Shown here piece after piece: positions 26,765-38,470 of a DNA stretch of 64,000 nt. The position numbers and the translations under genes are program-made. The notes beneath the pieces were generated by a model. It had not been told where the DNA came from. It saw only the letters and a program-made list of their open reading frames with translations, and ran no database searches. Source of the stretch: Sindora glabra (lineage: Eukaryota; Streptophyta; Magnoliopsida; Fabales; Fabaceae); assembly GCA_020226215.1 (NCBI GenBank), contig CM035236.1, positions 51,583,057-51,647,056 on the forward strand. The letters run 5' to 3'. Position 1 is the first letter of the stretch; each line of letters starts with the position of its first letter.

Positions 26765-27650
26765 AATTTTATTTCATATAATAAATAAGTTAGATTAATT
26801 TATTGATATAAATTATAAATTAATTTTTATAGGTGTTTCATATATTAACTCATACAAAAATAACTTTTGATTTAATGTTATTTGAAGTAATAAATAAGTT
26901 AACTCATAATTTTTTAACTTGGACTTTATTTTGTGTAAGTAGCTAATAAATTAACTAATTATATAAGAAATATTTCACAAAATTAATTGTTAAAATTTAA
27001 GATATAAAATAATATAAAAGCACATGTTTATATAAATAGATATATAGATTAAATTAATTCATATATATATATATTTAAAATTGAATTATATGAACACAAT
27101 TCAAATGTTCAATAAAAAATAAAATTACTTAAAATTTAATTAATTATATTTTATGATTTTACATATTTATTTATAGATATATTTTTATATATTTATATTC
27201 TAAAATGAGAATATATTAATTAGAATTGAATTAATTATATTTTATGACACCAAATATTTATTTATATTTTATTTAATTATTTATACTAAAATTTTGATAA
27301 TATGTTTATTTATTTACATATTTAATTAATTTTTAATTATTTATTATTTAAAATAAGAACATAATTATTTATTAAAAGCATAAATTATATATTAATAAAA
27401 AGATAAAGATAAATTTAAAAATATTTTGAAAGATTATCGATTTATAATTTATAAATTATTTAGAGTAACTTATTAAATTAGAATTTTTTTTAAATAAGGT
27501 AATGAGTGAAATACCTCTAAAGATTAACTTATAATTTATTGATCAATAATATAATACATAGAATATCTTTAAAAATTAGTTTATAACTCATTAATTAAGT
27601 CAATAAAATATAAGTTAATATATTTATTATATGAAATGAAGCCTTATTAT
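26765..27650 (+). mobile_element. copy B of the A+T-rich dispersed element, with terminal inverted repeats
   Basis: The left end (TTTCATATAATAAATAAGTT..AATTTTTATAGGTGTTTCAT) is the reverse complement, with mismatches, of the right end (..TATTTATTATATGAAATGAAG). The inside carries two copies of TTAATTAATTATATTTTATGA (27137 and 27225). This is the copy with the clearest ends, and it suggests the family is a non-autonomous DNA transposon of 0.55-0.9 kb. Confidence 0.55.
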
Positions 27651-29140
27651 ATTAATTTAATTAATAATTTATAAATTAGTCTCTAAGATATTTGAAATAT
27701 TAGTTTATTTGAAAAAATAAGCTTTTAGTTGATAAGCATTATAAGATAGCTTGTTACTTACAAGCTAATTTTTTTAATATTTTTTTCAATTGAATGATAA
27801 TTTGTGGCTCTATTTTAGTGTAGGTAGCTACTTAGTTATTTAATAATTGTCTTATAAGCTTTTGGAAAAATTAATTGTTAAATAAGTTAAAAAATATAAA
27901 ATAATGTAAAATAACATAATAAAATAAATAAATATATCAATTAAATTAATTTATATTTATTTTATGAACAAATTATAAATATTCAAAATAAAAATATAAT
28001 TATTTAAAATTTAATTAATTATATTTATGACATTAACTATTTTTATTTATATATTTTATAAATAATAATAGAATAATTAAAATTTTAATTAATTATATTT
28101 TATAATATTACATATTGATTTACTTATTTATTTATATTAAATTAATAATAATATGTCAAATATTTATTTACATAATTAGCATAAATATTATCATTTAATT
28201 AAAATAATAGGATTAAATTTGTAAAAAATTGAAGGGTTAGTAGCTTATACCCTATAGATTATCTTGTGAAATTTGTCAAATAAGAGTTTAACACATTTAA
28301 AAATTAACTTGTAACTTATTTACTGCATCGAACACACTTTATATCTTAATTATGTAAATAAATATCTAGCATATTCATATTAATTCAATACAAATAAGTA
28401 AAAAATTTAAGTAGATAAACAAACAATTATGTAATTTCATAAAATATAATGAATTAGATTTCATATTATTATATTATAATTATAATTATGAATATTTTGA
28501 ATTTATTAATATAATTTAATCCTAAAATAAGTGTGAATTAATTTAATTTATATATCGATATTAATATATCATTTTATATAATTTTTTATTTTTAACTATT
28601 TTAATAATTAATTTTATCAAATACTTCTAATATAATTAATTAACTTATTAATTATTAATTATTTATGCCAAATAGTATTTTAATAAATTCTTTTAAGTAA
28701 CTTATAACTGATAGTTTATAATTTATTACTTTTTTTTAAAATTTATTATTCTTCTTTTAATTAACTCATACTCTTAATCATATAGATGTAAATATAATTA
28801 GTTTAATTTTAATTAATTATATCATTATTTTAAATCATAAATACATAAATATATGTAATATCATATATTATAATTAATTATATTTTTATTATAAATAATA
28901 AAATAAAAATTACATAAGTAAATATATATGTAAGGTCATAAAATATCATTAATTAAATCTTAGATTATTATATTTTTATTTTGAACATATTTAATATATT
29001 AATGTAATTTGGTTGTAAAATAAATATGAATTAATTTAATTTATATATTTACTTATATTCATATATCCATTTATGTCATTTTAAATTTTTAACTAATTTT
29101 ATGATATATTTCTTATATAATCAATTAATTTATTAACTAC
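27651..29140. repeat. cluster of further copies of the dispersed element in both orientations
   Basis: A plus-oriented copy at about 27820-28345 contains ATTTAATTAATTATATTTATGA and ends in the TTTACTGCATCGAACACAC segment. Two reverse-oriented pieces follow (about 28380-28720 with TTTCATAAAATATAATGAAT, and 28800-29130 with GGTCATAAAATATCATTAAT). They are nested or abutted, so individual limits are unclear. Confidence 0.45.
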
Positions 29141-29194
29141 TTCTCTCTTCCAATAAAAGTAAGTATTAATGTTACACTAAAAATTTTTCCACCC

Positions 29195-29385
29195 ATATGA
29201 GAGACGGAGGAAATTAGATAAATTACTACATGAAAGATATTATTAATATCAAATTAATACTAAAAATTTTCTTATATCAATTTATTAATAATTTAAAAAA
29301 ATTTCAACTCAAATTAATTTGATATTAATAAGATCTTACATCAATTTTTTCAGGCAATAATTTGATGATTTTCTCCAAAAACACA
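29195..29385. mobile_element. MITE-like inverted repeat upstream of LPR copy 1
   Basis: TATTATTAATATCAAATTAAT (about 29238) pairs with ATTAATTTGATATTAATAAG (about 29312), and the pairing extends outward (GAGGAAATTAGATAAATTA against TAATTTGATGATTTTCTCC). It lies about 520 bp before the coding start, in the promoter-proximal region. From 29386 to 29799 nothing else was recognised. Confidence 0.5.
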
Positions 29386-29798
29386 ATCTATCTCTTTTAT
29401 TATATTTCTTTTTTAAAGTATTTTGGAATTTAAATTCAAATCAAAATTTGGAAAGTTATTAATAATCATAATTATAAAAATCAATAAATGAGGAAAAATA
29501 ATATCGAGGGTTAGAAGTAAAGTTGCTCATGGTTTTTTAATTTAAAATACCGACAAAATTATGCAATTAAAAGAAATATTTGTATTAATTTGTATAAATT
29601 AATTATATAAAAATATTGGGTCCTCTAAATTTTTTCATATCAATTAATCAAGAGTAAATAAAATAAATTATTTACCACTGGAAATAGTTAATTAACCCGG
29701 TAAATCAGCCAAAATCAAACATCAAACAATCAAACAATTAAGCCAAAATCTTAGCTGATGAATAATTTGGGCTTACCTACTAGCAAGTAGCAACACAG

Positions 29799-29806
29799 CT
29801 ATTTAA
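29799..29806 (+). promoter_or_regulatory. TATA-like box of LPR copy 1
   Basis: CTATTTAAG lies about 105 bp upstream of the main start codon. It is followed by a CT-rich stretch (29849-29875) of the kind common in plant leaders. By usual spacing transcription would begin near 29830, which would place the upstream ORF at 29880 inside the mRNA. Confidence 0.5.
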
Positions 29807-29879
29807 GCACTGCCAATCACAGAGACCTCTCATCAAACATCTATCCTCACTCTCTCTCTCTCCCTCTCTCTCTCTGGGA

Positions 29880-29897
29880 ATGCATGTGAGCAGCTAG
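29880..29897 (+). promoter_or_regulatory. conserved upstream ORF (M-H-V-S-S-stop) in the LPR copy 1 leader
   Basis: ATGCATGTGAGCAGCTAG is a five-codon upstream ORF ending 11 nt before the main ATG. Copy 2 has the same ORF (M-Q-V-S-S-stop) with identical 11-nt spacing. Copy 1 also has a start-stop pair (ATG TGA at 29884-29889) inside it. Short upstream ORFs close to the main start can reduce or condition translation; that role is inference. Confidence 0.6.
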
Positions 29898-29908
29898 AGC
29901 TGCCGGCC

Positions 29909-32900
29909 ATGGAGAGAATCACACTTTTGGGCCTCTTCTCTCTCTTACTTTCTCTCACCACTTCCTCATGGGCTGAAAAGAAGCTTCTAGACTCTTCCAA
30001 GCTGCACAGGTTTGTGGATGAGCTTCCTGATATGCCCAGAATCCATGGCTATGAAATCGTTAATGGCGTCCCTAAACCCAAGACTCTCAAGATCGGCATG
30101 TTCAAGAAGAAATGGGTATGTGAGAACTTTAAATTATTCTTTTTTTTTAATTATGTGAATTTTAATTTTAATTTCTTGATTCTATGATCATCTCGATGAA
30201 ATATATTTTTAAATTTTTTTTCTTTTTTTAACAATAAATCCTCCTTCTTTGTTCGTATCGATGATAGCAGTAACTGCGGAACCCAGAAAGCCGTTTCTTC
30301 TTGAGGGCGGTGTTTTGTTGGGTTTCCCAATGCTTTTTTGAATTTGAAAGGGATTTTTGGTGCATGTGAACACTTAAAAAATAGATATTGAAAACATGAA
30401 ATTTTTTTTATATACTCTTTTTATAATACATATCGGTGTTTTCAATTAATATAAAAGAATTAATTATAATCTTTTTATTGTAAATAAATTTCAAAAAACT
30501 AATAATTGATTGACCTCGTTAATAAAGAATAAGAATACACCTCCTAGAGAATATGCTTCAATTGATAAGATGCTGTCTATTTTGTGGTTGAAAATAATTT
30601 GCATTAACTTAAAAATATTTGAGAATATATAATTTAATGGGAGTATAATTTATTTTAGAGATTTACATCGGTTACTACTGATACGATATTTGATAATTTC
30701 TATACTAATTTGTAATTTTTTTTATAATTTTTAAGTATTTTTTATTGTAAATGTACTTGACATAATTGCTACTTCTTTCCCAAAAATTACAAGATTCTAA
30801 CAAAAAGTTGTCATCCTATATTTTAAGTTGTGATTCTTTATGGAAAATTATAAATTTTTAAATAGAAATTATAAATTTCATAAATAGTTATATGTATATT
30901 TGTAATGTTACACAACTTTTCTGCTAAAAAGTAGGAAGCAAAAACCTTTATTTATTTATTTATTTATTTTTATTATTATTATGAAAGCTTGTCGGATCAT
31001 AATCAAATGATATGCTCATATGGAAAATTTAAAACAAATAATATTTCTTTTATTTGCAGGATAAATTAATACACGAAAAGTTTAAGAACAAAATATTTTA
31101 TGATTCTGTCCCATAGTAATGGTTAAATGAGTCTTAAATGGGTCAATTCAAGAACATAATTGTAGAATAAATTAATTTAAACGAGTCTTAAATGAGTCTA
31201 GTCAAGAAAATAATTTTAGGATAAATTAAGTTAAAAAAATTTATCAATTTTAGTTTTTGTCTAATTATTTAATTTCTGCATAAAACATATAAAATAAAAA
31301 CTTCCCCTAATATGACGAGTTTCCTATTTATCCTAAAATATTTGTTATTTTATCTTTTTTTAAAGCATTTAAATTTCTATATTCTACACGCAAAATACCA
31401 GCCCATTTAGTTACCGAAGTGACACTTTAAAAGTGTGACCGATGGCCTTGTATTTCAAAATGACAAGGAACTTTCACTTTTTTATTTATACTTTCTTTCA
31501 ATAAAAAATTGCAACAAGGCTATTTTTACTTTGTAAAACCCACTCGAAGAAGGGAAGTATATTAGGTATGTTTTTATTTCTTTCAAAATTTGTTTTTTGA
31601 CGTAAGAAAAAGTAAATAATAGAGGGTGATCATTGATCCGCCAAGAAAATATGGAAAAATTTTAAATTATAAAATTATTAATTAAAACCAAAAAGTAATT
31701 TATTTTCCTCTTTTTAGAATTATAATTTTTAAAAATAAATTATAAAAATAATTACCGAATTTAAAAATACTAAACAAAGAGGCCCTGAATTCCACTTTCG
31801 ATTGAATTCTGAGTTTTAATTTGATTGATTACATATTATTAAAAAATAATAATTAATAATTAATTTTTATTAATAATAAAAAGTTTTAACTAATTTTATT
31901 TACATGATATGAACAGGAAATACATTAAATTTGATTTATATTTATGTTTAATCAAATCAAATTCAAATTATCTTTGTCAGATAGTATGAGAAACAGTACT
32001 CCAACTTAAACGTAATTAAGCTTTCCTTTTTTTCCTTTTTGGTGTAACATTTTGTTGGAAGTTTCCATGTTTCTAAGATAGTCTGGCATATGTTTTTTTC
32101 TTTTTCAACTTTTGCCATCGAGAAATTCATGCATATTTTAATTATAACATATATTTTTATTCTTAATTAATAAAATGAAATTAATTATTAATTTTATTAA
32201 TAATTTATATATTTTTAAAATAATATTTTTTAATTTTTAATATATTAAAAATTAAAAATACAATCATCCTTTTTTGGTTGACTAAGAGTTAAATAATGTC
32301 GCCTTCCTCCCCCCCCCCCCTTTTTTTTTGAGAAAATTGGGCCAATGCTGTTTCTTCAGAACTCACTCTCAGTTTATGTTCCTTCGTGAACAGTAAAATT
32401 TATAATGACGTAAATTTTAGCGTGCATAAAAAAGAGCGCAGGGGTTACTTTGAAATAAGTTTTAAAGTATTTCCTTATTTTTATGCCATCATGACTTGGC
32501 CGTTATTAAGTGATGTTTTCCTTTATCTTTTTAATATATATATTTTTTACTATCTTTCAAGAAAATACTTATAATTTTACTAGATTTTATTTTTTTTGGC
32601 CTTTTTATATTTTAGTAAATCATATATTTTGACGTCCTAGATCTTAAAATTTAAGTAATATTTTGACCAAAAGACAAGGGAAGGTACTACTCACTTAAGA
32701 GGTAATTTTGTGGCTTTGGGTTATGTTTCAGAAATGGGAAGACTTTATTGCTGTGTCTGATTGAATAAACGGAAGATTAAGAATAGAAAATTTTAAAGTT
32801 CAAAAATTTTCTCTGTTTGGTAGGGGGAAAAAAAGGAGAGAGAAAAATAAATTTATATTATTTTTATATAATAATTTTTATATTTTCTGTTTTAGTTAAA

Positions 32901-33763
32901 ATTTAACATTTTTCTTTCCTTTCTTTCATTTTTTATTCTTCCAAACATAAAATATGTGTTGATAATAATTTTAGTTTTATTTATTTTATTAAAATATTTT
33001 TATAAAAAATATAATTTATATATATTGATAAAAGAATAACATATTTATATTTGTAATTAAAAATAATATTTAAAATTTTAATAATAAAAGAAAGTAAATT
33101 TTTTAAAAAATTATTTTTTAAAAAAATTTATATTTAATAAATAAGATATATTTTTATTTTAATATTTTATAATTATATTTTTGAAAAAGTATTTCGTACG
33201 GTAACCTTTTCTCTTATTTCTAACGTACTCTGACCTGACTTTTCTAGGCTCGGTCCTTTTTCTCTAACTTTTGCTATCATCCATTCCTTCTTACTTTTCT
33301 CCTGTATTTTTTCTTCCTTTCCCCCGGTCTTCTAGATTACGCTTCGCATATTTTAGCTGGCAAAGTAGAAACTGTCTCAGTTATTTTCTGGCGCTCATTT
33401 TCACTGTTGACCACGGAAATTATTTATCCATGTTTGTTCAGAAGTGACCGTATGAATGATTTTGTGGCGTTAAAAATACAAATTTTTTAAATTTTATGTA
33501 TATTTTATTTAATTTATCTTTAAAATTTGATATTTCATTCATTTTTTATTATTTATTATATTTAAAAAATTTATTTCTTTTTTATTTATCATTTTAAAAT
33601 TCTATTTTTAATTTTATCATTCCTTTTCATTTATAAATTATTATTCCATGCGTTTAATTTATTTATATTTATTTTATCACATTTTTTATTTTTAATTATC
33701 TTCAATTTTATATCAAAATAGTATTTTTAAAAAATTTATTAAAAATGAATAAATTAAATTATC

Positions 33764-33829
<66 letters not shown>

Positions 33830-36800
33830 CTACGATAAATAATAAGTAATTAGTATTAGGTTAAAAATGAATTAAGCAAAATTACATAGAAGTGATCATA
33901 CTTTCGGTAAGATTATTTTTTTAACTGATTACACTTAGTCATAGGTGTACTTAAAACTGATCAACTGTATAACTTGACCGACCTTAACTAATGAACTTAG
34001 TTTCGGTCAGCTAAATTTGATTTCTATCAATTTAATATCTAGGAAAAAAATGAACTTAAAAAGTTGCACAAACAAAGTAATTCAATCCTCAAAGTTGATT
34101 TAAAAATACCTATTAACACCATTATTTCATGAGTACAATCATAACAAAAAGTAATTGAGCATTAAATTATAAAAATAATTAATAGAATAATAAATATAAA
34201 TGTCCAATTAATTATATTAATATATTTTTTGATTAGTGTAGAATTGTTATGGTTAAAAATTTTATACTTTTGATTAATTGATCACTCAAAATTTATAATT
34301 TTTTTTCATTGTTCTTGTCTACAGTAATATACTAATTACTTTTAACTAAGCAACTTTAAGTTGGATTTATTAGTTAAGAATGTTTTGAGAAAATTTGATA
34401 GCTTCTTAAATTACACATATTTTCCAAAATTTATTTTTTCAATCGTTGAATAAGAGATCTGATTCACAAGGCTTTTTTTTCCTAATTCTGTAGAATTAGA
34501 AAGAATAGGTGAGTCTATTGTTTGCATTAAAATATGAAAAATACTTGGAACACGTATGAGATTTTAAGAAAATACTCTTCAAATTTAAATTTTTTTAAAA
34601 AAATAATGACTATAAATTCAAATTAAATGATGCAAGATAAAATAAGTATTTTGTGATGAAAATATAGTTGAATTAAATTGGATTGACTAAAATTATTAAC
34701 TATTGTATGTGTATTTGATTTCAATTTGCACAAGAAACCGCTCTAAAACCCATTTGCTATTTAATATTATGAAAATGCTTAACTTATAACCAAATTGAAC
34801 TTGGGTTTATTCTGAAGCTCTCTGAAAGAAAATTTTAATTGCGTATAATACGAATTAAGTTGTTTAAAATAATTTTTAAATACTAAATTTTATATGAATT
34901 TTGATCTAATGCAGTAATTATATTATCTTCTGGTAATAGTTTATAAATTTTTTGGGTAGGTACCGAAGCACCGTTATAGTTGATAGATTAATACCATTAC
35001 CATTAATGAAAGGTTCTTATGTTGACACGTGGATTTTGGATTTTAAACACAACGTGGGGGAAGAGAGGAAGGGGGGCGGGGGGATGAGGCGTGGAGATTG
35101 TGCATCATTATTGCGTTAGCCTTGTTCAGCTTTTGTAATTGATTGTGCTTTCACTAGTTTCTTCCATTTTTCAAATTTAATTTTACTCTTTTAAATGCAA
35201 TATTGCACTATAAAAATTAAAGTTGGTCATAAAAGTTAAAGAAGTTAAAAAGTTATAAATTTAAAAATTATATTTTTTATTAATTGTTATTTTTCAAAAA
35301 TCTAATTTTTCTTTACTTGAAAGTTTGAAAAAAAAAAAAGTCAGTTTATTTACAATTGGATTCATAAACAGCTTTACAGATGAATTTAGTTTAAATTTAT
35401 TGAATTTTTTATTTTCTTGAGATCCTAAGCAAGTGGTAAGTCTTTAATTTTTATAATAATTGTAATATTTATTTTATTCTTTAAAATTCATCATGTATTT
35501 AAGAGGAAAAAAATCTTAATTTATAATTTGACCTACAAAGTTGAAGTCTTTAATTTTTATAATAACTATGATATTTATTTTATACGAAGGGAAAAATCTT
35601 ATTTTATAATTTGGTCCACGGAGTTGAGGAGTGCTTTTCATGTAGTTGTAATGAACAACATTTATTTAGATTAATGAGCTGTTATCTTAGTGGACTATAT
35701 GTGCATCACTTTTGGTATTCTTTGTCTGTTATCCATTATGCTATAGTTAAATTTGCAACCTTTAATTAAAATGGTCCCATGCCATTAATCTTATATTAAA
35801 ATTAGAAAAAATTATATTTTATCCCTTTAAACTATAAAGTTATCAGATTTTATTTCCTTCAATTATGAAAATTTGAATTTTACTCTTCTTAATTTTACAA
35901 AACCTGAATTTTACTCCAATCAATATCAAGTTAACAATTATAACATTTAGCGTTAGTTTTATAAAACTTAGTGGCAATTTGAAATTGACGTTATTATTTT
36001 ATCGGTGCAGCGGTTCATAACTGCCGATAAATAAAAAATATTTTAAAAATTAATGAAAATAATGGCGGTTAAATAGAAATTGATGTTATTATTTTAGTGA
36101 CAATTTATAATCGTAGGTGAGTGAAAAAAATTTTAAAAATTAATAAAAATAGTTGCGGTTAAAAATTGCTATTATCATATTTTATTTAACGACGATTTTT
36201 CTAATAAATTTCGTTAAGTTAATAATGGTAGGGTAAAATTCAAGTTTTATAAAATTTAAGGAGATAAAATTTAAATTTTCATAATTGAAGGAAGTAAAAT
36301 TTGATAACTTTATAATTGAAAAGGGTAAAATATAATTTTTTCTTGGCCTAATTTATATGATAGATGGAAAATTTTAGTATTTGATATGTTGTAATCTATT
36401 TGCAGAAATTTCATAGGGACCTGCCTTCAACAAATGTGTTTGCATATGGTGTGAGCAAAAGCAAAGCAACAGTCCCTGGTCCGACCATCGAGGCCCTTCA
36501 AGGTGTGTACACAAATGTGACGTGGCTAAATTATCTTCCTTCAAAGCACATACTCCCATGGGATCCAACTATCCCCACGGCGGTAACCCACGCAAAGACG
36601 GGCGTTCCTACGGTTGTGCACCTTCATGGCGGTATCCATGAGCCTCAGAGTGACGGCAGCGCGAACTCATGGTTCACCGCCAAATTCAAAGAAAAGGGCC
36701 CCACTTGGACGAAGAAGACCTATCACTATCCCAATCAGCAACATCCTGGAAACTTATGGTATCATGATCACGCCATGGGGTTGACCAGGGTCAATCTTCT

Positions 36801-38230
36801 AGCTGGCTTGATTGGGTCCTACACCATCCGCAACCGTCAGATTGAGGGCCCACTTGGTCTTCCCCATGGCCCTGAGTTCGACAGACCGTTAATGGTGTTT
36901 GACCGTAGCTTCTGGGCCGATGGTTCAATATATATGAATTCCACTGGAAATAATCCCTCCATACACCCGCAATGGCAACCGGAGTACTTCGGGGATGCTA
37001 TTATTGTAAATGGAAAAGCCTGGCCCAAGATGACAGTACGACGTCGTAAATATCGGTTTCGTATTATAAATGCAAGCAACGCAAGATTCTTTCGGTTTTT
37101 CTTCACCAGCGGTCTAGGATTCACCCACGTGGCATCAGATTCTGTTTACCTAGAGAAGCCGGTGAAGACTAGAAGCATATTACTGGGGCCATCTGAGATC
37201 ACGGACATTATTGTTGACTTTTCTAGGTCAAAGAGTAACTCTACTATTCTAGGCAACGATGCAAAATATCCGTACCCAACCGGTGACCCGGTCAACGAAG
37301 CCAACAGCAAGGTAATGAAATTCTTCATCCTACCTGATCGAGAAGTTGACATGTCACGGATTCCAAGAAAATTGATAAAGTACCCCAAGGGGAATTTATC
37401 CAGTGCGATGCGCACACGGTACATTACCATGTATGAATACACGACTGCCAATGACGAGCCAACTCATTTATTTTTAAATGGAAAACCTTACGAAGCGCGG
37501 GCTACCGAAACTCCCAAGGTGGGGTCCACAGAAGTTTGGTACGTGATTAATCTAACGGACGATAATCATCCATTGCATATTCACTTGGGTTTGTTTAAAG
37601 TACTCAATCAGACGAAGCTGTTGAATCCGGACGAGTTCAAGGAATGCATGGAAAAGAAGAATAATGCGATCAAGTGCCATGTGGACAAATATGCACGTGG
37701 CAAGAAGCTAGAAGTGCCAGAGCATGAGAAAGGGTGGAAGAATGTGTACAAGATGACACCCGGATTTGTGACTATGATCCTGTTGAGATTTTCCTATATA
37801 CACACCAACGCATCCTATCCTTTCGATGCAACCGCAGAGCCTGGCTATGTTTATCATTGCCACGTAAGTATCAGTAGTATACTTTTAATTACACTCGATT
37901 TCCGTTTTTATACATAATTACTTTCATTTTTATTTTTATTTTTTTTTTAAACATACACTTATCTTCTCTACTTTTAAAAATTAAATTTGAAAAATAAATA
38001 GAAGGATAGTATATTTTTTAAAATAAGAAAAATGTAAACATAATTAAATTAAACTTGATGGAAGTCAAACGTAATTTTTCATTTTTACATTAGTTGATTT
38101 CTAGAATCAATTATACTCATTTTTTATTTTAATTTAATTATATTCGTGTGTGTGTGTGTATCTTCGTCTTCGTCTTTTTTCATTTTTATTATTAGAGATG
38201 AGTGTATATTTACAATCTAAAGATAATGAC

Positions 38231-38262
<32 letters not shown>

Positions 38263-38440
38263 AAGGTATAAAAGAAATTAGACTAAAAAAATAATTTTGT
38301 AATATTCGTTATCTAGCCATTTTGTAGATTTATATATATTTTGGTATGTTGATTTGTGGTTCATGGCGTTTATACTTTTTATGCAGATATTGGACCATGA
38401 AGATAACGTGATGATGAGGCCTTTGAAACTCGTTAAGTAG
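29909..38440 (+). CDS. LPR1: LPR1/LPR2-type multicopper ferroxidase, complete gene, three coding exons
   Basis: Coding exons are 29909-30115, 36406-37863 and 38387-38440: 1719 nt, 572 residues plus TAG. Splice sites are GT..AG and all junctions are phase 0. Arabidopsis LPR1 is of similar length (about 580). Residues 1-22 form a signal peptide (hydrophobic LLGLFSLLLSL, likely cut after SWA-22). Three cupredoxin-type domains follow. Copper ligands are all present: HLHG (H141, H143), WYHDH (H189, H191), HPLHIH (H457, H460, H462) and HCHxxxHxxxxM (H553, C554, H555, H559, axial M564). Residues E262, D363 and D455 match, with a constant shift of 7, the acidic Fe(II)-binding residues I recall for Arabidopsis LPR1 (E269, D370, D462). 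Several N-glycosylation sequons fit a secreted protein. By family knowledge it oxidises Fe(II) with O2 in the root apoplast and acts with PDR2 in the local response to low phosphate. The start is fixed by the signal peptide and by homology with copy 2. LPR1 versus LPR2 cannot be decided here. Confidence 0.93.
32775..32960. mobile_element. MITE-like copy in LPR intron 1
   Basis: GAAAATTTTAAAGTTCAAAA.., GAGAAAAATAA.., ATTTTTATATAATAATTTTT and a TTTTTCTTTCCTTTC end match the order of motifs in the insertion at 879-1078. No coding capacity. Confidence 0.4.
33769..33826. repeat. (AT)n microsatellite in intron 1
   Basis: 29 uninterrupted AT units. Confidence 0.98.
35025..35083 (+). promoter_or_regulatory. 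G-box and G-rich cluster in intron 1
   Basis: ACACGTGG (35025-35032) is a G-box/ABRE-like site. It is followed by AACGTGGGGG and two G6 runs separated by one C (35071-35083). The stretch stands out in an A+T-rich intron. An intronic enhancer role is only a possibility. Confidence 0.3.
35805..36341. mobile_element. MITE with about 120-bp terminal inverted repeats, 64 bp before LPR exon 2
   Basis: The left end (AAAAATTATATTTTATCCC.. TATAAAGTTATCAGATTTTA.. CTTCAATTATGAAAATTT) is the reverse complement, with few mismatches, of the right end (..AAATTTTCATAATTGAAGG.. TAAAATTTGATAACTTTATA.. GGGTAAAATATAATTTTT). The centre contains a duplicated segment of about 90 bp (GATGTTATTATTTTAGTGAC-like, 35990 and 36080). 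No ORF. It is almost at the branch-point region of the downstream exon. Confidence 0.8.
37864..38386 (+). other. intron 2 of LPR copy 1 (523 bp)
   Basis: Donor GTAAGT directly after the HCH codons and acceptor TTATGCAG ending at 38386. It separates the last type-1/type-3 copper ligands across two exons (HCH | ILDHEDNVM). Contains a MITE-like arm (about 38010-38060), a (GT)n run (38145-38158) and an (AT)n run (38231-38256). Confidence 0.9.
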
Positions 38441-38470
38441 GAGTTCTTTAAGGGGCGGCTAGAGATCAAG

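Larger units (their letters stand above)
30116..36405 (+). other. intron 1 of LPR copy 1 (6.29 kb)
   Basis: Donor GTATGT at 30116 and acceptor TTGCAG ending at 36405. The intron is A+T-rich and swollen by repeats: a MITE-like copy at about 32775-32960, an (AT)n tract at 33769-33826 and a MITE next to the acceptor (35805-36341). A C10 run followed by T9 lies near 32310-32330. A short duplication containing GAGTCTTAAATG(A/G)GTC lies at 31125-31200. Two stretches of more balanced composition (33180-33450 and 34960-35170) could hold regulatory sequence. The short + frame at 32386-32574 has no domain. Confidence 0.85.

Noticed and set aside
30116..30187. Continuation of LPR exon 1 as a 92-residue ORF
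   Set aside because: The extra residues are low-complexity intron translation. The GTATGT donor after codon 69 joins in phase to exon 2 to give the conserved MFKKKW-KFHRDLP sequence.
36837..37451. Minus-strand open frames of about 100 codons inside LPR exon 2, plus 36374-36568
   Set aside because: Antisense shadows of a clearly coding exon; no domain or leader.
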